Below are positions 1 to 4,904 of a stretch of DNA of 7,170 bases, in pieces. The stretch comes from an uncultured Elusimicrobium sp. (GTDB taxonomy: Bacteria; Elusimicrobiota; Elusimicrobia; Elusimicrobiales; Elusimicrobiaceae): NCBI GenBank assembly GCA_937891135.1, contig CALAFB010000098.1, forward strand, positions 1 through 7,170, read 5' to 3'. The notes below the pieces were generated by a model. It was not told where the DNA came from and did no database searches. It saw nothing but the letters and a program-made list of their open reading frames with translations. Each line of letters begins with the position of its first letter. The first letter of the stretch is position 1. A program made the position numbers and the translations under genes.

Positions 1-144
1 AGAGAAAAAGCGCGGGTTAAAGTCCACTATTCCGGCCGCGCTGCACACATCACAGCAATACAGCCATAGCAATTTGTGTTTGGGGTTCAAATCTCCAAAC
101 CAACGCTTTTGCCATTTGTCGGTGTCAGTAAATCGTTTCTTCAT
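1..144 (-). CDS. Phage replication-type protein, N-terminal 48 residues (cut by window edge)
   Basis: An open frame begins at an ATG at 144 and runs off the left edge without a stop. Its N-terminus reads MKKRFTDTDKWQKRWFGDLN and continues with K-L-L-W-L-Y-C-C-D and a short A-A-G-I-V-D-F stretch. The pattern 'KRFTDT-KW---WF--L-P--KL-WLY--D-C--AG' is recalled from N-termini of phage proteins encoded next to recombination genes and often labelled replication or replisome-organiser proteins. That family link is from memory and inferred. The start is well supported: the ATG overlaps the TGA of the VRR-NUC gene in a 4-bp ATGA, and AGGAG lies 9 nt upstream inside that gene. This coupling places it in the recombination/replication operon. 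The catalytic or DNA-binding part is outside the window, so the function cannot be confirmed. Confidence 0.72.
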   Translation of the reverse strand, partial: MKKRFTDTDKWQKRWFGDLNPKHKLLWLYCCDVCSAAGIVDFNPRFFS

Positions 145-482
145 TTCCTTAAACTCCTATTTGCCTTGATAAATGCCTCTACTTGCGGCCAACTGTTCCA
201 TACAACATACTCAAACCCGCGCGCTTCCACTTCCTTTTGAAACGCTTTTTGGTCTGCGGACTGGCGGCCTTTGCCCGTTAAACTCTTAAATTCAACGAAT
301 ACGGGTCTCAGTTTTAGCAGGATGATAATGTCGCTTACCCCCGCAAGCAAGCCTTCTGCAACGGCTATTTTGGCGCGTTTGCGCTCTAACCGTTGGCCGT
401 TGGGTACGCTGAAACAGTAGTATCCGTTTGTGCGTAGCATCCGCACGGCGGCTATTTGAAAGTTACTCTCCGGGTGCATCAT
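141..482 (-). CDS. VRR-NUC domain nuclease (PD-(D/E)xK fold)
   Basis: This 113-aa protein matches the short stand-alone VRR-NUC nucleases of phages. Visible motifs are E5 in the first helix, G48-V-S-D51 at the end of the central strand, E64-F-K66 as the (D/E)xK motif, and G72-R-Q-S-A-D-Q78 in the following helix, where the family has a conserved Gln. D51, E64 and K66 are the expected metal-binding and catalytic residues, so the enzyme should be active. Related domains cut branched or flap DNA, which suits a role in phage recombination or replication. There are two adjacent ATG codons (482 and 479), with AAGGAG 9 nt before the first. It overlaps the zinc-ribbon gene by 20 bp and the replication-type gene by 4 bp, so translation is probably coupled. 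The domain call is secure; the substrate is inferred. Confidence 0.9.
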   Translation of the reverse strand: MMHPESNFQIAAVRMLRTNGYYCFSVPNGQRLERKRAKIAVAEGLLAGVSDIIILLKLRPVFVEFKSLTGKGRQSADQKAFQKEVEARGFEYVVWNSWPQVEAFIKANRSLRK

Positions 483-705
483 GGCTATTGTCTCCTTGCG
501 GCGCGTCTTTGAGGCGGTAGCATCTAATATCTCCGGGCAATACCATCACTTCAAATTTGCCGTCAATGTATTTCTTGCGCTCAACAGGGTATTTGTGTTG
601 GCACTCGCGGCAATAACTTTGTTTGCCGTCTATGGCATCGGTGCGGCGGTTAAACTCGGTAACGGGTTTGATTTGCTTGCACTTTGGGCATTGTTTAACT
701 TTCAT
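463..705 (-). CDS. Small zinc-ribbon protein, phage type
   Basis: This 80-aa protein has a CPKC knuckle at residues 6-9 and a CREC knuckle at 32-35, separated by a basic segment containing T-E-F-N-R-R. This spacing is typical of a treble-clef or zinc-ribbon head that precedes HNH nuclease domains or stands alone in phage early regions. No HNH catalytic His-Asn-His follows; the C-terminal half is short and acidic, so it is not a complete HNH nuclease. It probably binds nucleic acid or a partner protein through one zinc ion. The ATG overlaps the recT stop codon as ATGA, with GAGGTG 5 nt upstream. Its own 3' end overlaps VRR-NUC by 20 bp. The specific function is unknown. Confidence 0.75.
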   Translation of the reverse strand: MKVKQCPKCKQIKPVTEFNRRTDAIDGKQSYCRECQHKYPVERKKYIDGKFEVMVLPGDIRCYRLKDAPQGDNSHDAPGE

Positions 706-1571
706 AAATCCACCTCGCTATGCTCTTTTTCGGCTACTCTTTCCGCTTCTACCACCGTTTCCGCTTGCGGCGCGGGTGTTTCTTCAAGCGGGCGCACATT
801 GGCATAATTAACGGGGCTTACGGTCTTGGGTGCATTGGTAAAGTTGTATTCTTTATCGTCTGCTTCAAGGACTTTTTCAAGTTCCGGCTCGCCGATAAAT
901 TCAACTTTGGCCGCGCGGCGCAAAACTACCTTTTTAATCATCTCTCCCGTCCAGTTCTTCCACGGGCCAAATGCTCCGGCTTTGCTGGCCTTTCTTGCTT
1001 CGTCAATATCCTTTTTGGGAACGACGCACATTTTGGAATACTCGCGTCCGTTCTGCTGCCAACTCATCCAGCAAAAACCGCCAATAATGTTTTCAAGGTC
1101 ATTGCGTAAGGACAATTTGGGGCAATGCTCATAAACCGTAACCCCGTTTTTGGTGGAGTAGGTTAATTCTTCCGGCCCCCATAAAAGCCCTACAAAGAAC
1201 ACAATGCCGGGGCGGATTTGTTTAATTTTGTAGAGTAGGCCCTTGTAGCCCAAGTGATAAGAGAGCGTATTGCCGTATTTTACAAGGTAGGCAAGGCCGC
1301 GCCCATCAACGGGGATGCCCGTTTCAAGGGAAGTCTTAAAGGCTTCCCGGATAGAGTTATAAGAGCATTGTTCAATACCTTGTACCTTTTGGCATTGGTA
1401 GAAAAAGGACAAGATTTTTTCGCTTAACTCTTTGGACGGGTCAAGGGCAAAAGAGCCAAGTTGCCCCATGCGCCATAAGTCCGCTTTAATGGCACTTACT
1501 TTGCCAACGGGTACATTACCGTCTTTAATAGCAAGTGCCGTGGGTTGTTGGGTTTGTTGTGTCGTTTCCAT
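702..1571 (-). CDS. recT: RecT-family single-strand DNA annealing protein
   Basis: This 289-aa protein has a full-length RecT core. The segment around residues 69-113 (C-S-Y-N-S-I-R-E-A, then T-G-I-P-V-D-G, then L-V-K-Y-G and L-G-Y-K-G-L) matches the conserved RecT central region. The motif G202-P-W-K-N-W and E210-M-I-K-K-V-V-L-R-R-A-A-K near 202-222 is the conserved C-terminal 'W-x-E-M-x-K-K' signature. RecT proteins coat single-stranded DNA and anneal it to complementary strands, usually with a 5'-3' exonuclease; the RecE-like nuclease gene lies 2 bp upstream. Residues after about 240 form a low-complexity acidic tail (P-A-P-Q-A-E-T-V-V-E-A-E), common in this family and perhaps used for partner contacts. 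The ATG at 1571 has only a weak G-rich ribosome site at the end of the upstream gene, which suggests translational coupling. Confidence 0.95.
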   Translation of the reverse strand: METTQQTQQPTALAIKDGNVPVGKVSAIKADLWRMGQLGSFALDPSKELSEKILSFFYQCQKVQGIEQCSYNSIREAFKTSLETGIPVDGRGLAYLVKYGNTLSYHLGYKGLLYKIKQIRPGIVFFVGLLWGPEELTYSTKNGVTVYEHCPKLSLRNDLENIIGGFCWMSWQQNGREYSKMCVVPKKDIDEARKASKAGAFGPWKNWTGEMIKKVVLRRAAKVEFIGEPELEKVLEADDKEYNFTNAPKTVSPVNYANVRPLEETPAPQAETVVEAERVAEKEHSEVDL

Positions 1572-1573
1572 AA

Positions 1574-2458
1574 TTAAGCCCCCATTTGGGAAAGTTCTTT
1601 ATCAAACGCAAAAGAAAATGCGCTGTTGCCGTATCCTTGAAAAGTAGTCTCGGCAAGGTGGGTTTTCCAAGCGTTCGGGTTGCCGGATTTCCATTGCTCA
1701 AAACGGTTTTTGATTTCCGCAAGCGTGTCATCCACATACTGCACGCAAAAGCGCAAATCTTCTTCCGGCAAGACAAACGGGCAAATGCAATTTTCGCACC
1801 CTTCTTGTTGGCTCTGCACTAAAAACACCATGCGGAAGGGCCGCTCTCCATAGCGCGCTTGGATGGCCTTAAACTGCATACCCGCGTCCCAATGCCAGCC
1901 GGGAACATCTACCCCGCGCATAAGTTGCCCCATATCCTTACCCGTTGTCTTGTATTCCACGATTAGGATACGGTCGCGGCCTTCGTATGGAACGCGCTTG
2001 ATAAGGTCTAACTTGGCTTTTAGCGGCAAGCCGGTTGCTTCGTCCGTCCACATGACGGGGCTTTCAATAGTACCGCCTTTGAGTATATCCTGTACAAGTT
2101 GGTAACTTTTAAGCGTGTCTATTTGTACTTTGGCGGTGGCTACTTCGGCTTTGGTTACAACCGTCTTGCCCGGATTTTCGGCAATGATTTTTTGGAAGGC
2201 TTGGGTGGAGCGGGAAGATAACCCTTTACCGCCTTCAATTTGCACAAACTCGCTTTCCAGTTTGCGCGGCTCTAAAAGCAGCGTATGACGCAATTTGCCA
2301 TTGGCAATAGCATCATTTTCCGGCACTTCTTTACACTTGGGGTTTAATTTGCACCCGTTCCAAAACGCCATAGGGTTACTGCGCGTAAAAGCGTGTAATT
2401 GGCTTTTTGAGATAGCGGGGATGGCAAAATACTCCGCGTCGGTAAGTGTTTTAGTCAT
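1574..2458 (-). CDS. RecE-like PD-(D/E)xK exonuclease partner of RecT
   Basis: This 294-aa protein resembles the nuclease domain of RecE-type/DUF3799 proteins. Residues 17-25 (I-S-K-S-Q-L-H-A-F) match the usual opening helix. G54-K-L-R-H58-T-L-L-L-E-P is the conserved 'G-x-x-x-H-x-L-L-L-E-P' helix. L150-D151-L-I gives the catalytic Asp, I166-V-E168-Y-K170-T-T the (D/E)xK motif, and D191-A-G-M-Q195 the downstream helix with the conserved Gln. It should resect duplex ends 5' to 3' and load RecT, encoded just downstream. The start at 2458 has AGGAGG 6 nt upstream. An in-frame ATG at 2506 would lengthen the overlap with the preceding gene to 56 bp and lacks a comparable site, so it is not preferred. 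The gene overlaps the 152-aa gene by 8 bp. A C221-E-N-C224-I-C226 cluster is unusual. Confidence 0.9.
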   Translation of the reverse strand: MTKTLTDAEYFAIPAISKSQLHAFTRSNPMAFWNGCKLNPKCKEVPENDAIANGKLRHTLLLEPRKLESEFVQIEGGKGLSSRSTQAFQKIIAENPGKTVVTKAEVATAKVQIDTLKSYQLVQDILKGGTIESPVMWTDEATGLPLKAKLDLIKRVPYEGRDRILIVEYKTTGKDMGQLMRGVDVPGWHWDAGMQFKAIQARYGERPFRMVFLVQSQQEGCENCICPFVLPEEDLRFCVQYVDDTLAEIKNRFEQWKSGNPNAWKTHLAETTFQGYGNSAFSFAFDKELSQMGA

Positions 2459-2909
2459 GTTGTGCCTCCTGTTCAAATAATTGCCCTTGTGCGCGGTGTT
2501 GCCCATCCATAAACTGTTGCGCCATTACGGTAATTCTTTCTATTGACATTTCTAATCCGCTAGACATAGGCGTATTGATATGCTCATCGCGCTTGGGCGG
2601 TATATACGGCGTATTAAGACATAAGGGAGCGGACAAACTTTCTAATCCCTTTACGGCAGATATAACAACGCCGATGCCGGCTTCTTCGTATTTAATGGTA
2701 ACGCCGCGGATTTCCAAAGTTTCATCGTATCCGTCGGGCAATTCCAGTATATAGATGACATACGGCTTTAATACTTGCAATGCCCCCAAAAACTCTTTGG
2801 ATTGCGTATCCCAACTTTTGAAAGTAACCTCTTTTGAGTTTTTAGCATCGGTTTCTAAATAGGCAATTTCCGTTTCGTTGGGTTTGATTTTAACCTTTGT
2901 TATTTTCAT
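2451..2909 (-). CDS. Conserved-type phage protein of unknown function, upstream of the recE-like gene
   Basis: This 152-aa protein has no enzyme motif I can name. The N-terminal half alternates beta-type segments and ends in L-K-P-Y-V-I-Y-I-L-E-L-P-D-G-Y. A central part contains E-I-R-G-V-T-I-K-Y and a glycine/valine strand (G-I-G-V-V-I-S-A-V-K). It then has a proline-bearing N-T-P-Y-I-P-P segment at about residue 100. The C-terminal 35 residues are Gln/Glu-rich and probably helical. Similar small proteins are, from memory, frequent just upstream of RecE/RecT pairs in gut prophages, which hints at an accessory role in recombination; this is inference. The ATG at 2909 has GGAG 8 nt upstream and overlaps the preceding stop codon as ATGA. 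Its own stop overlaps the nuclease start by 8 bp. Confidence 0.85.
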   Translation of the reverse strand: MKITKVKIKPNETEIAYLETDAKNSKEVTFKSWDTQSKEFLGALQVLKPYVIYILELPDGYDETLEIRGVTIKYEEAGIGVVISAVKGLESLSAPLCLNTPYIPPKRDEHINTPMSSGLEMSIERITVMAQQFMDGQHRAQGQLFEQEAQHD

Positions 2910-3256
2910 TTTTTGGTCTCCGCGTTGTCCGCTGCATATTTATTGAGTTTTGCCTTAAACTCATTTAAGACTTCTTTTGTGTCGCTATAATAGAAGTCCG
3001 CTTCACGCGCAAGGGTTTCCGCCAAGCGGAAGGCTTCGGCTTGGTGGTTATTGATTAGGATAGAAGCCAATTTGCTACTTTTTCTTGCCTCGTTCAAACA
3101 TTCCTGCATTAAATCAAGGCGGCACTCTTTGTTATATTGTGCGTGTGCTTTGTCGTGGAGTTGGCACTCGGTAGGCAATTCGCGCCCGTCTGCTACATGT
3201 TTGAGTAGGATGTCCTTGCAGATTTCTTTGTAACGATTAACTTGTTCTTGTGTCAT
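2906..3256 (-). CDS. Helical phage protein of unknown function (116 aa)
   Basis: I do not recognise the family. The protein is highly charged, mostly helical, and rich in Lys, Glu and Ala. It has two Cys-containing helices (E-I-C-K-D-I-L and C-R-L-D-L-M-Q-E-C) and a likely coiled-coil C-terminus (E-V-L-N-E-F-K-A-K-L-N-K-Y). It has no signal peptide or membrane segment, so it is cytoplasmic. It is the first gene of the tightly overlapping block running to the left window edge. The start at 3256 follows AGAGG by 9 nt. That ribosome site sits in the loop of a 6-bp hairpin (GGTATT/AATACC, 3257-3276), itself preceded by a GC-rich 8-bp hairpin (3278-3308), so initiation may be modulated by mRNA structure. 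Confidence 0.8.
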   Translation of the reverse strand: MTQEQVNRYKEICKDILLKHVADGRELPTECQLHDKAHAQYNKECRLDLMQECLNEARKSSKLASILINNHQAEAFRLAETLAREADFYYSDTKEVLNEFKAKLNKYAADNAETKK

Positions 3257-3308
3257 GGTATTTTTCCTCTAATACCGGGGCGCGGAGAATTTCGGCAAAA
3301 CCGCGCCC
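3257..3308 (-). promoter_or_regulatory. mRNA leader with two hairpins, the second presenting the ribosome binding site
   Basis: In the minus-strand message an 8-bp perfect stem GGGCGCGG/CCGCGCCC (plus-strand 3301-3308 with 3278-3285, 15-nt loop) is followed by a 6-bp stem GGTATT/AATACC (3271-3276 with 3257-3262). The 8-nt loop of the second stem is AGAGGAAA, the ribosome binding site of the gene starting at 3256. No T-run follows the GC-rich stem, so it is not an intrinsic terminator. It may be an intercistronic stabiliser, a processing site or a translation control element. The structure is seen directly; the role is inferred. Confidence 0.5.
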
Positions 3309-3324
3309 ACGGTTTGTTTATGTT

Positions 3325-3486
3325 TTAATCTTGGCCCCGTTTGTGTCGCAATTCGGGGCGGGTTACTAACTCCCGGCAATACCGGCCTTTCAATGTGTCC
3401 GCGCGGTCGGGAGGGTTGGCCGTACTTGGATGTAAAGAACAAACGCTAAATTTTGCCATAGCGTCCGGCACGCGGTGGACTTTCAA
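3325..3486 (-). CDS. Possible small protein with TTG start (53 aa)
   Basis: This frame fills most of the 254-bp gap between the flanking genes. Started at the TTG at 3486 it has GGGAG 8 nt upstream, a good ribosome site; the first in-frame ATG at 3459 has none. The product begins M-K-V-H-R-V-P-D-A-M-A-K-F-S and contains C-S-L-H-P-S-T. It ends with R-Y-C-R-E-L-V-T-R-P-E-L-R-H, a basic, soluble and protein-like tail. The start lies 24 nt after the stop of the 78-aa gene, so it fits the operon spacing. The segment is more GC-rich than its neighbours. No family is recognised. It could instead be an untranslated spacer; the ribosome site and position are the main support. Confidence 0.42.
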   Translation of the reverse strand: MKVHRVPDAMAKFSVCSLHPSTANPPDRADTLKGRYCRELVTRPELRHKRGQD

Positions 3487-3510
3487 GGGCCGCGCTCCCG
3501 TGTCAGCATT

Positions 3511-3747
3511 TTAACGAGTGCCATCTCCCAAATTTGTACGCGTCTTTGCATGGTTAAATGCGGTTATGGGTATTAAACCCTTACGCAAACGCTTAAAATC
3601 TTCATTTACCGCCTTTTGCATTTCAAGCAAGAATTTTTCGTCTAAAAGGTCGGTATCTTTCATAAGGCGCAAACCAAACTGAAAACTGCCTAAAATGTGT
3701 TGGACGCTGCCTAAACTTGCTTTTACTTGTTCAACCCTGTATTTCAT
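3511..3747 (-). CDS. Small phage protein of unknown function (78 aa)
   Basis: I cannot assign a family. The protein is probably helical and basic at its C-terminus. It contains V-E-Q-V-K-A-S-L-G-S-V-Q-H-I-L near residues 5-19 and F-K-R-L-R-K-G-L near the middle, with no Cys, membrane segment or obvious catalytic motif. The ATG at 3747 has GAGGG 4 nt upstream, a good site at close spacing. A perfect 8-bp hairpin (3765-3800) lies just before that ribosome site in the message. The gene sits 60 bp after the 128-aa gene in the same direction, so it is presumably in the same transcript. Small size and lack of homologues known to me keep the confidence moderate. Confidence 0.62.
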   Translation of the reverse strand: MKYRVEQVKASLGSVQHILGSFQFGLRLMKDTDLLDEKFLLEMQKAVNEDFKRLRKGLIPITAFNHAKTRTNLGDGTR

Positions 3748-3764
3748 AAATCCCTCTTTTTTTC

Positions 3765-3800
3765 GGGGGCAAACAAAGGGAGAACTTTTCGCTTGCCCCC
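3765..3800 (-). promoter_or_regulatory. Intercistronic 8-bp hairpin before the 78-aa gene
   Basis: Perfect inverted repeat GGGGGCAA (3765-3772) with TTGCCCCC (3793-3800), 20-nt loop. In the minus-strand message it ends 17 nt upstream of the ATG at 3747 and is followed by GAAAAAAAGAGGG rather than a T-run, so it is not a terminator on that strand. Its placement just 5' of a ribosome site resembles the hairpin at 3278-3308. The role, either stability or processing, is inferred. Confidence 0.45.
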
Positions 3801-3807
3801 GCCCGGT

Positions 3808-4194
3808 CTATTGGCCGAGAAATTTACCCCACCAAGATTTTTTTGCTTTGGGGGTTAAGTCCTGTACCGCTTTATCAATTTCAAATTTGCGGTGTAACAT
3901 TCTAATATGTTCATGGAGTGCGGTAATTTTTTGAGACAAACTATAAGACAGATGTCCATATTTGAGTTTTAATTCGTAAATATCCGCCTCGTTTTTGTCA
4001 AAAAACAAGTTATAGCCAAGCGTTCCAATTTCTCTGTTTATGCGCGTCTGTAATTTGCCCGCTTTATCTTCTATCAAGTCTCCGTACTCAACAACAAACC
4101 AGTCCTTCTTTTGGGTCTTGTATGTTTCAACTTGTACTTTATGGTCTTTACCCTGCGGAAAAAACCACCCTATTTGTGTTTTTTGTTTTTTCAT
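3808..4194 (-). CDS. Phage protein of unknown function (128 aa), basic with aromatic C-terminus
   Basis: The family is not recognised. The N-terminal half is rich in Lys and aromatics (I-G-W-F-F-P-Q-G, K-K-D-W-F-V-V-E-Y-G-D) and looks like a small beta-rich domain. Residues from about 75 on form a long helix (Y-S-L-S-Q-K-I-T-A-L-H-E-H-I-R-M-L-H-R-K-F). The end is basic and tryptophan-rich (K-K-S-W-W-G-K-F-L). No export signal is present. Two ATGs exist, at 4200 and 4194. AAGGAG lies only 2 nt from the first but 8 nt from the second, so 4194 is chosen. The gene begins 15 bp after the 49-aa membrane peptide and is probably co-transcribed with it. No function is proposed. Confidence 0.78.
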   Translation of the reverse strand: MKKQKTQIGWFFPQGKDHKVQVETYKTQKKDWFVVEYGDLIEDKAGKLQTRINREIGTLGYNLFFDKNEADIYELKLKYGHLSYSLSQKITALHEHIRMLHRKFEIDKAVQDLTPKAKKSWWGKFLGQ

Positions 4195-4209
4195 TTGCAT
4201 TGCTCCTTA

Positions 4210-4359
4210 TTACATCCCTAACACTTGCGCGTCAAAGGCTTCGCCCATTAAAAAACTAAATGTAATAGCGTAGGCAATGCCAACGGCAATTATGCTGCCG
4301 GTGTGCCATTCTTCCGGCGTTGTTAAAGTGTGATAGAACTGTGTAAAAAACTTTTTCAT
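4210..4359 (-). CDS. Small single-pass membrane peptide (49 aa)
   Basis: The product begins M-K-K-F-F-T-Q-F-Y-H and has one hydrophobic segment at about residues 22-39 (G-S-I-I-A-V-G-I-A-Y-A-I-T-F-S-F-L-M), followed by a short polar tail. The Lys-rich N-terminus suggests the amino end faces the cytoplasm. An upstream in-frame ATG at 4434 would overlap the HTH gene by 49 bp and add a basic stretch read out of frame from that gene, so it is rejected. The ATG at 4359 has GGGAG 10 nt upstream. Phage peptides of this kind sometimes alter the host membrane, but nothing here identifies a specific role. Confidence 0.66.
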   Translation of the reverse strand: MKKFFTQFYHTLTTPEEWHTGSIIAVGIAYAITFSFLMGEAFDAQVLGM

Positions 4360-4385
4360 ATTAAACGGTCTCCCTATTTGTTTAT

Positions 4386-4613
4386 TTATCGGTTGGATAA
4401 ATAGTTTTCTATGTCGGTTTGCGCGTACACGCACCGACCCGCAACACGCGCTTTAAGCGGTTTTAATCCGCCTTTTACTTTGTTTTTTAAGCGGCTTAAT
4501 GTTGCGGTGGAACAGCCTAATAATTCCGCCGTGGCTTGCCGGTCAAAGACCATTTCGCTAATGCCGGGGTGGAAAAATTTATTTCCCGTTTTTAACTGAC
4601 TAATGCTTACCAT
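4386..4613 (-). CDS. HTH DNA-binding protein, excisionase (Xis)/MerR-like type
   Basis: This 75-aa protein carries a winged-helix fold of the HTH_17/excisionase class. Residues 24-44 (D-R-Q-A-T-A-E-L-L-G-C-S-T-A-T-L-S-R-L-K-N) form the helix-turn-helix. G59-R-C-V-Y-A marks the wing, and T66-D-I-E-N-Y-L-S the closing helix seen in most members. A 20-residue N-terminal extension precedes the domain. As the nearest DNA-binding gene to the integrase it is the best candidate for the recombination directionality factor, bending DNA at the attachment site; it could also be a transcription regulator of the downstream operon. The ATG at 4613 has GGAGG 6 nt upstream. It is the first gene after the terminator that follows int, so it probably has its own promoter between 4614 and 4680, though I see no convincing one. 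Confidence 0.83.
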   Translation of the reverse strand: MVSISQLKTGNKFFHPGISEMVFDRQATAELLGCSTATLSRLKNKVKGGLKPLKARVAGRCVYAQTDIENYLSNR

Positions 4614-4674
4614 CGTTTGCCTCCGTGAGTAAATTTGCTAATCCGTGCTAAAAACTGATAAAACCCAAAAATGT

Positions 4675-4738
4675 AAAATAAAAAAGAGAGCGTTTGTACC
4701 GTGGGCGCGGTGGGATTTCTCCCGTTTGCTCTCTTTTT
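4675..4738 (-). terminator. Intrinsic terminator after int (possibly bidirectional)
   Basis: Perfect 11-bp stem AAAAAGAGAGC (4681-4691) with GCTCTCTTTTT (4728-4738). On the minus strand the right arm runs into TTTTTT-A-TTTT (4685-4675), a strong U-tract that would end the int transcript before the Xis-like gene. On the plus strand the arm ends in TTTTT, so it could act both ways. The long loop holds two short hairpins (ACCG/CGGT and GGGA/TCCC), giving a branched structure. Confidence 0.75.
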
Positions 4739-4853
4739 GGCAACTGGCCGATTTCTCGGTGTTGTGAAATTTGTGTTTATCAGTTGCCATCCCCTGCCCT
4801 TGGGGTTATGCGTTCAACCTTCAAGGCCGCCGCATTTGTTCTTTGAAAACTTT

Positions 4854-4878
4854 GTAAATTCTCCATAAGGGAATTTAC
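4854..4878. repeat. Palindrome next to int 3' end, candidate recombinase core site
   Basis: GTAAATTC (4854-4861) and GAATTTAC (4871-4878) are perfect inverted arms around the 9-bp spacer TCCATAAGG, 26 bp from the int stop codon. Two 8-bp inverted arms about a 7-9 bp spacer is the layout of a tyrosine-recombinase core site. The 14-mer CCATAAGGGAATTT within it recurs inverted at 6928-6941. Attachment function is inferred and unproven. Confidence 0.35.
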
Positions 4879-4904
4879 GACGGGCGGGATGGCAAAAAGT
4901 GTGT

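Larger units (their letters stand above)
4614..4904. other. Gene-free, inverted-repeat-rich segment between int and the Xis-like gene
   Basis: This 291-bp stretch holds no convincing gene. It contains AACTGATAAA (4653-4662) with its complement TTTATCAGTT (4776-4785). It contains TGGCAACTG (4738-4746) with its complement CAGTTGCCA (4781-4789). These two pairings use overlapping right arms and are mutually exclusive. It also has the 11-bp terminator-like stem (4681-4738), two small hairpins sharing the core GATTTCTC, and the palindrome at 4854-4878. The position beside int and xis suggests recombinase/Xis binding sites, a structured RNA, or both. The repeats are seen directly; the roles are inferred. 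Confidence 0.55.

Noticed and set aside
481..1134. Plus-strand open frames opposite the zinc ribbon and recT
   Set aside because: They are antisense shadows of well-supported minus-strand genes and have no recognisable domains.
2459..2506. Upstream ATG for the RecE-like nuclease
   Set aside because: It would lie inside the 152-aa gene and lacks a comparable ribosome site; AGGAGG stands 6 nt before the ATG at 2458.
4360..4434. Longer form of the 49-aa membrane peptide from an ATG at 4434
   Set aside because: The extra 25 residues are the out-of-frame reading of the HTH gene; the internal ATG at 4359 has its own ribosome site.
4638..4790. 50-codon minus-strand ORF with a possible G-rich ribosome site
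   Set aside because: It runs straight through the int terminator hairpin and turns into a composition-driven hydrophobic tail; unlikely to be translated.
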